A stretch of 64,000 nucleotides of DNA, from NCBI RefSeq assembly GCF_014641595.1, contig NZ_BMIA01000001.1, positions 1,488,001-1,552,000 on the forward strand. Reading direction: 5' to 3'. The notes beneath the pieces were generated by a model that was not told the origin of the DNA, did not search any database, and saw only the letters and a program-made list of their open reading frames with translations. Source of the DNA: Dyadobacter endophyticus. GTDB taxonomy: Bacteria > Bacteroidota > Bacteroidia > Cytophagales > Spirosomataceae. The translations under genes and the position numbers were made by a program. This document shows positions 63,004 through 64,000 of this stretch, in pieces; position 1 is the stretch's first letter, and each line of letters begins with the position of its first letter.

Positions 63004-63339
63004 AAATAATTTAAAAAAAGCAGTTAGCTCCGCCAGATATCAGCCGGACAACAACGTTGGTGTGTACAAGCGCTTTTCAGCACGTAATGCATTGAATGAA
63101 TTGATTTTGACATGATTTGTAAATTTATAGTTTCCGAAAAAGACGGCGGCTGGCTTCACCTATAAATCCACATTTACTTTGCAGGTAGTAATTGTAAGAC
63201 GCCACAAAGGTAATGCGGTGGGATCGGGTTTATCAAAATTTTGAAAATACAAATCGGGCACATTGCCACCAGGGTGCGCGGGCCGCATTATATGTACGTG
63301 CGTAGGAGTTTGGTGGTATGAAAAACGAGTTTATTCTAC

Positions 63340-63364
63340 TTAGTCTACGAAAATGATAGATAAT
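63340..63364. promoter_or_regulatory. Palindromic operator site C (TTAGTCTA-N9-TAGATAAT)
   Basis: TCTA at 63344-63347 and TAGA at 63357-63360, 9 bp apart. Lies about 180 bp upstream of the TlpA-like start (63544), 16 bp before a TATATTTG -7 element, so it would overlap the -33 region. Confidence 0.6.
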
Positions 63365-63379
63365 TAAAATCCGCTGTTT

Positions 63380-63387
63380 TATATTTG
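63380..63387 (+). promoter_or_regulatory. Bacteroidota-type -7 element (TATATTTG)
   Basis: Exact match to TAnnTTTG, reading toward the TlpA-like gene; no clear -33 TTTG at the usual distance, site C occupies that region. Confidence 0.45.
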
Positions 63388-63543
63388 CTGCATGATTAAA
63401 CGGCCGGTCACAAACCACCACTGACCTGCCGACGATCCGGGCCAATCCTGCAAAATGCCTCGAATCGAAAAAGAGTACTTCCGGAGTAGCCGGCAAGGCT
63501 AGATGAGTTTCATTATTTCAAAAACCTAAAAATTTCCAGTTGT

Positions 63544-64000
63544 ATGAAAATCAACAACCAGATGAAAGCCGTGGCATTGGCAGGAGCCACATTGTTGGGC
63601 AGTTCAGCATTTGCAAGCGACGGGCCGGGCGCCAAAGCGCCGAAGCAAGGCGTATGGCGGGGCGAGTTCGTGATCAGCGAAACACACATTCCATTCAATT
63701 TTGAATACAACGCCGAAGACAAAGAACATCCCATCCTAACCCTGCTGAATGGCTCGCGTCGCGACGATTTCAAGGTGACCAGGCATGGTGCCGACTCGAT
63801 TTTCGTCAAAATGAACACGTATGATGCCGCATTGGTGGCCAAAGTGGAGACAGACGGCAAGATTACCGGCGAGTACCGCAGCCTTGTACCCGGTTTCCGC
63901 GGTAATGCACTCCCGTTCTCGGCAGAATATGGTAAGGATTACCGTTTCGTGGAGAGAGGTAAAGAGCAGCCTACCAGGCATAACCTTTCGGGCAAGTGGG
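63544..64000 (+). CDS. TlpA-like thioredoxin-family protein, N-terminal part (cut by window end)
   Basis: Partial: 152 residues in frame to the window end. Signal peptide MKINNQMKAVALAGATLLGS ending SAFAS, then APKQGVWRGEFVISETHIPF and a beta-rich DUF4369/AhpC-type leader (LTLLNGSRRDDFKVTRHGAD, MNTYDAALVAKVETDGKITG, VPGFRGNALPFSAEYGKDYR). This leader precedes the thioredoxin fold in many Bacteroidota TlpA-like disulfide reductases; the CxxC motif would lie beyond 64000 and is not seen, so the call rests on the leader only. Preceded by palindromic site C. Confidence 0.65.
   Translation, partial: MKINNQMKAVALAGATLLGSSAFASDGPGAKAPKQGVWRGEFVISETHIPFNFEYNAEDKEHPILTLLNGSRRDDFKVTRHGADSIFVKMNTYDAALVAKVETDGKITGEYRSLVPGFRGNALPFSAEYGKDYRFVERGKEQPTRHNLSGKW

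Larger units (their letters stand above)
62846..63543. other. Divergent regulatory region between the TonB receptor and a TlpA-like gene
   Basis: About 700 bp without a supported gene; AT-rich around 62965-63020. It contains palindromic sites B (62979) and C (63340) and a -7 element at 63380. Confidence 0.5.

Noticed and set aside
1..64000. CRISPR array or toxin-antitoxin/defence island
   Set aside because: No regular direct-repeat/spacer pattern and no recognised nuclease, methylase or toxin gene in the window.

Overview
The window reads as a chromosomal segment of a Bacteroidota bacterium of the order Cytophagales, most like Dyadobacter or a near relative (Spirosomataceae). The evidence is the gene content, not a database match: TonB-dependent receptors with N-terminal carboxypeptidase-regulatory-like domains, LytS/LytTR two-component proteins with beta-propeller sensor regions, a peptidase with a type IX secretion C-terminal domain, a CzcA-type pump fused to an outer-membrane factor, roughly 50% GC, and promoters resembling TAnnTTTG with weak ribosome binding sites.

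Layout. 1-3.6 kb: a TetR regulator (cut by the window edge) divergent from two overlapping short-chain dehydrogenases and an AraC regulator, with a perfect-arm palindrome between them; then an NTF2-like protein. 3.7-5.3 kb: a tyrosine integrase beside the 3' end of tRNA-Lys(TTT), with inverted and direct GGTAACC repeats between them, which looks like the end of an integrated element. 5.8-13.3 kb: two tiny candidate genes, a propeller-type sensor kinase with its LytTR regulator, a siderophore-type TonB receptor and an ECF sigma factor. 13.3-17.5 kb: a MetR-like regulator divergent from a metallo-beta-lactamase-fold protein, AlkB, and three lipoproteins (two are tandem paralogues). 17.6-24.6 kb: a secreted M4 metallopeptidase, a choice-of-anchor I lipoprotein and a ThuA-like protein. 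24.6-31 kb: a complete HAE1-type RND efflux operon (small secreted protein, adaptor, pump, outer-membrane factor). 31.3-45.7 kb: a TspO-like membrane protein, an ectonucleotide phosphodiesterase with an Oar-like receptor upstream, a LytS kinase behind a molybdopterin oxidoreductase subunit, an NmrA-like protein, a MutS-related ATPase, a small membrane protein and a TPR protein. 45.8-50.5 kb: a multi-PAS/GAF protein with a histidine-phosphotransfer helix but no ATPase, a metallophosphoesterase and small secreted proteins. 50.7-56.9 kb: a heavy-metal RND efflux operon in which pump and outer-membrane factor are one polypeptide. 56.9-64 kb: a sulfatase, a conserved hypothetical gene, a receptor/DUF4397 lipoprotein operon and the start of a TlpA-like protein.

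How the parts work together. Two separate RND systems cover organic toxicants and metals; each is preceded by a small exported protein. Envelope proteins dominate (three TonB receptors, at least eight lipoproteins, two phosphatase/sulfatase-type hydrolases, one type IX-secreted protease), which fits a heterotrophic scavenger. The most interesting signal is a 25-bp palindrome, TTAGTCTA-N9-TAGACTAA, in three intergenic sites at 58.6, 63.0 and 63.35 kb. It lies next to the sulfatase/hypothetical pair, the TonB receptor operon and the TlpA-like gene, and so suggests one regulon, possibly for sulfur supply. The second is a signal-peptide-like segment kept inside the pump/outer-membrane-factor fusion.
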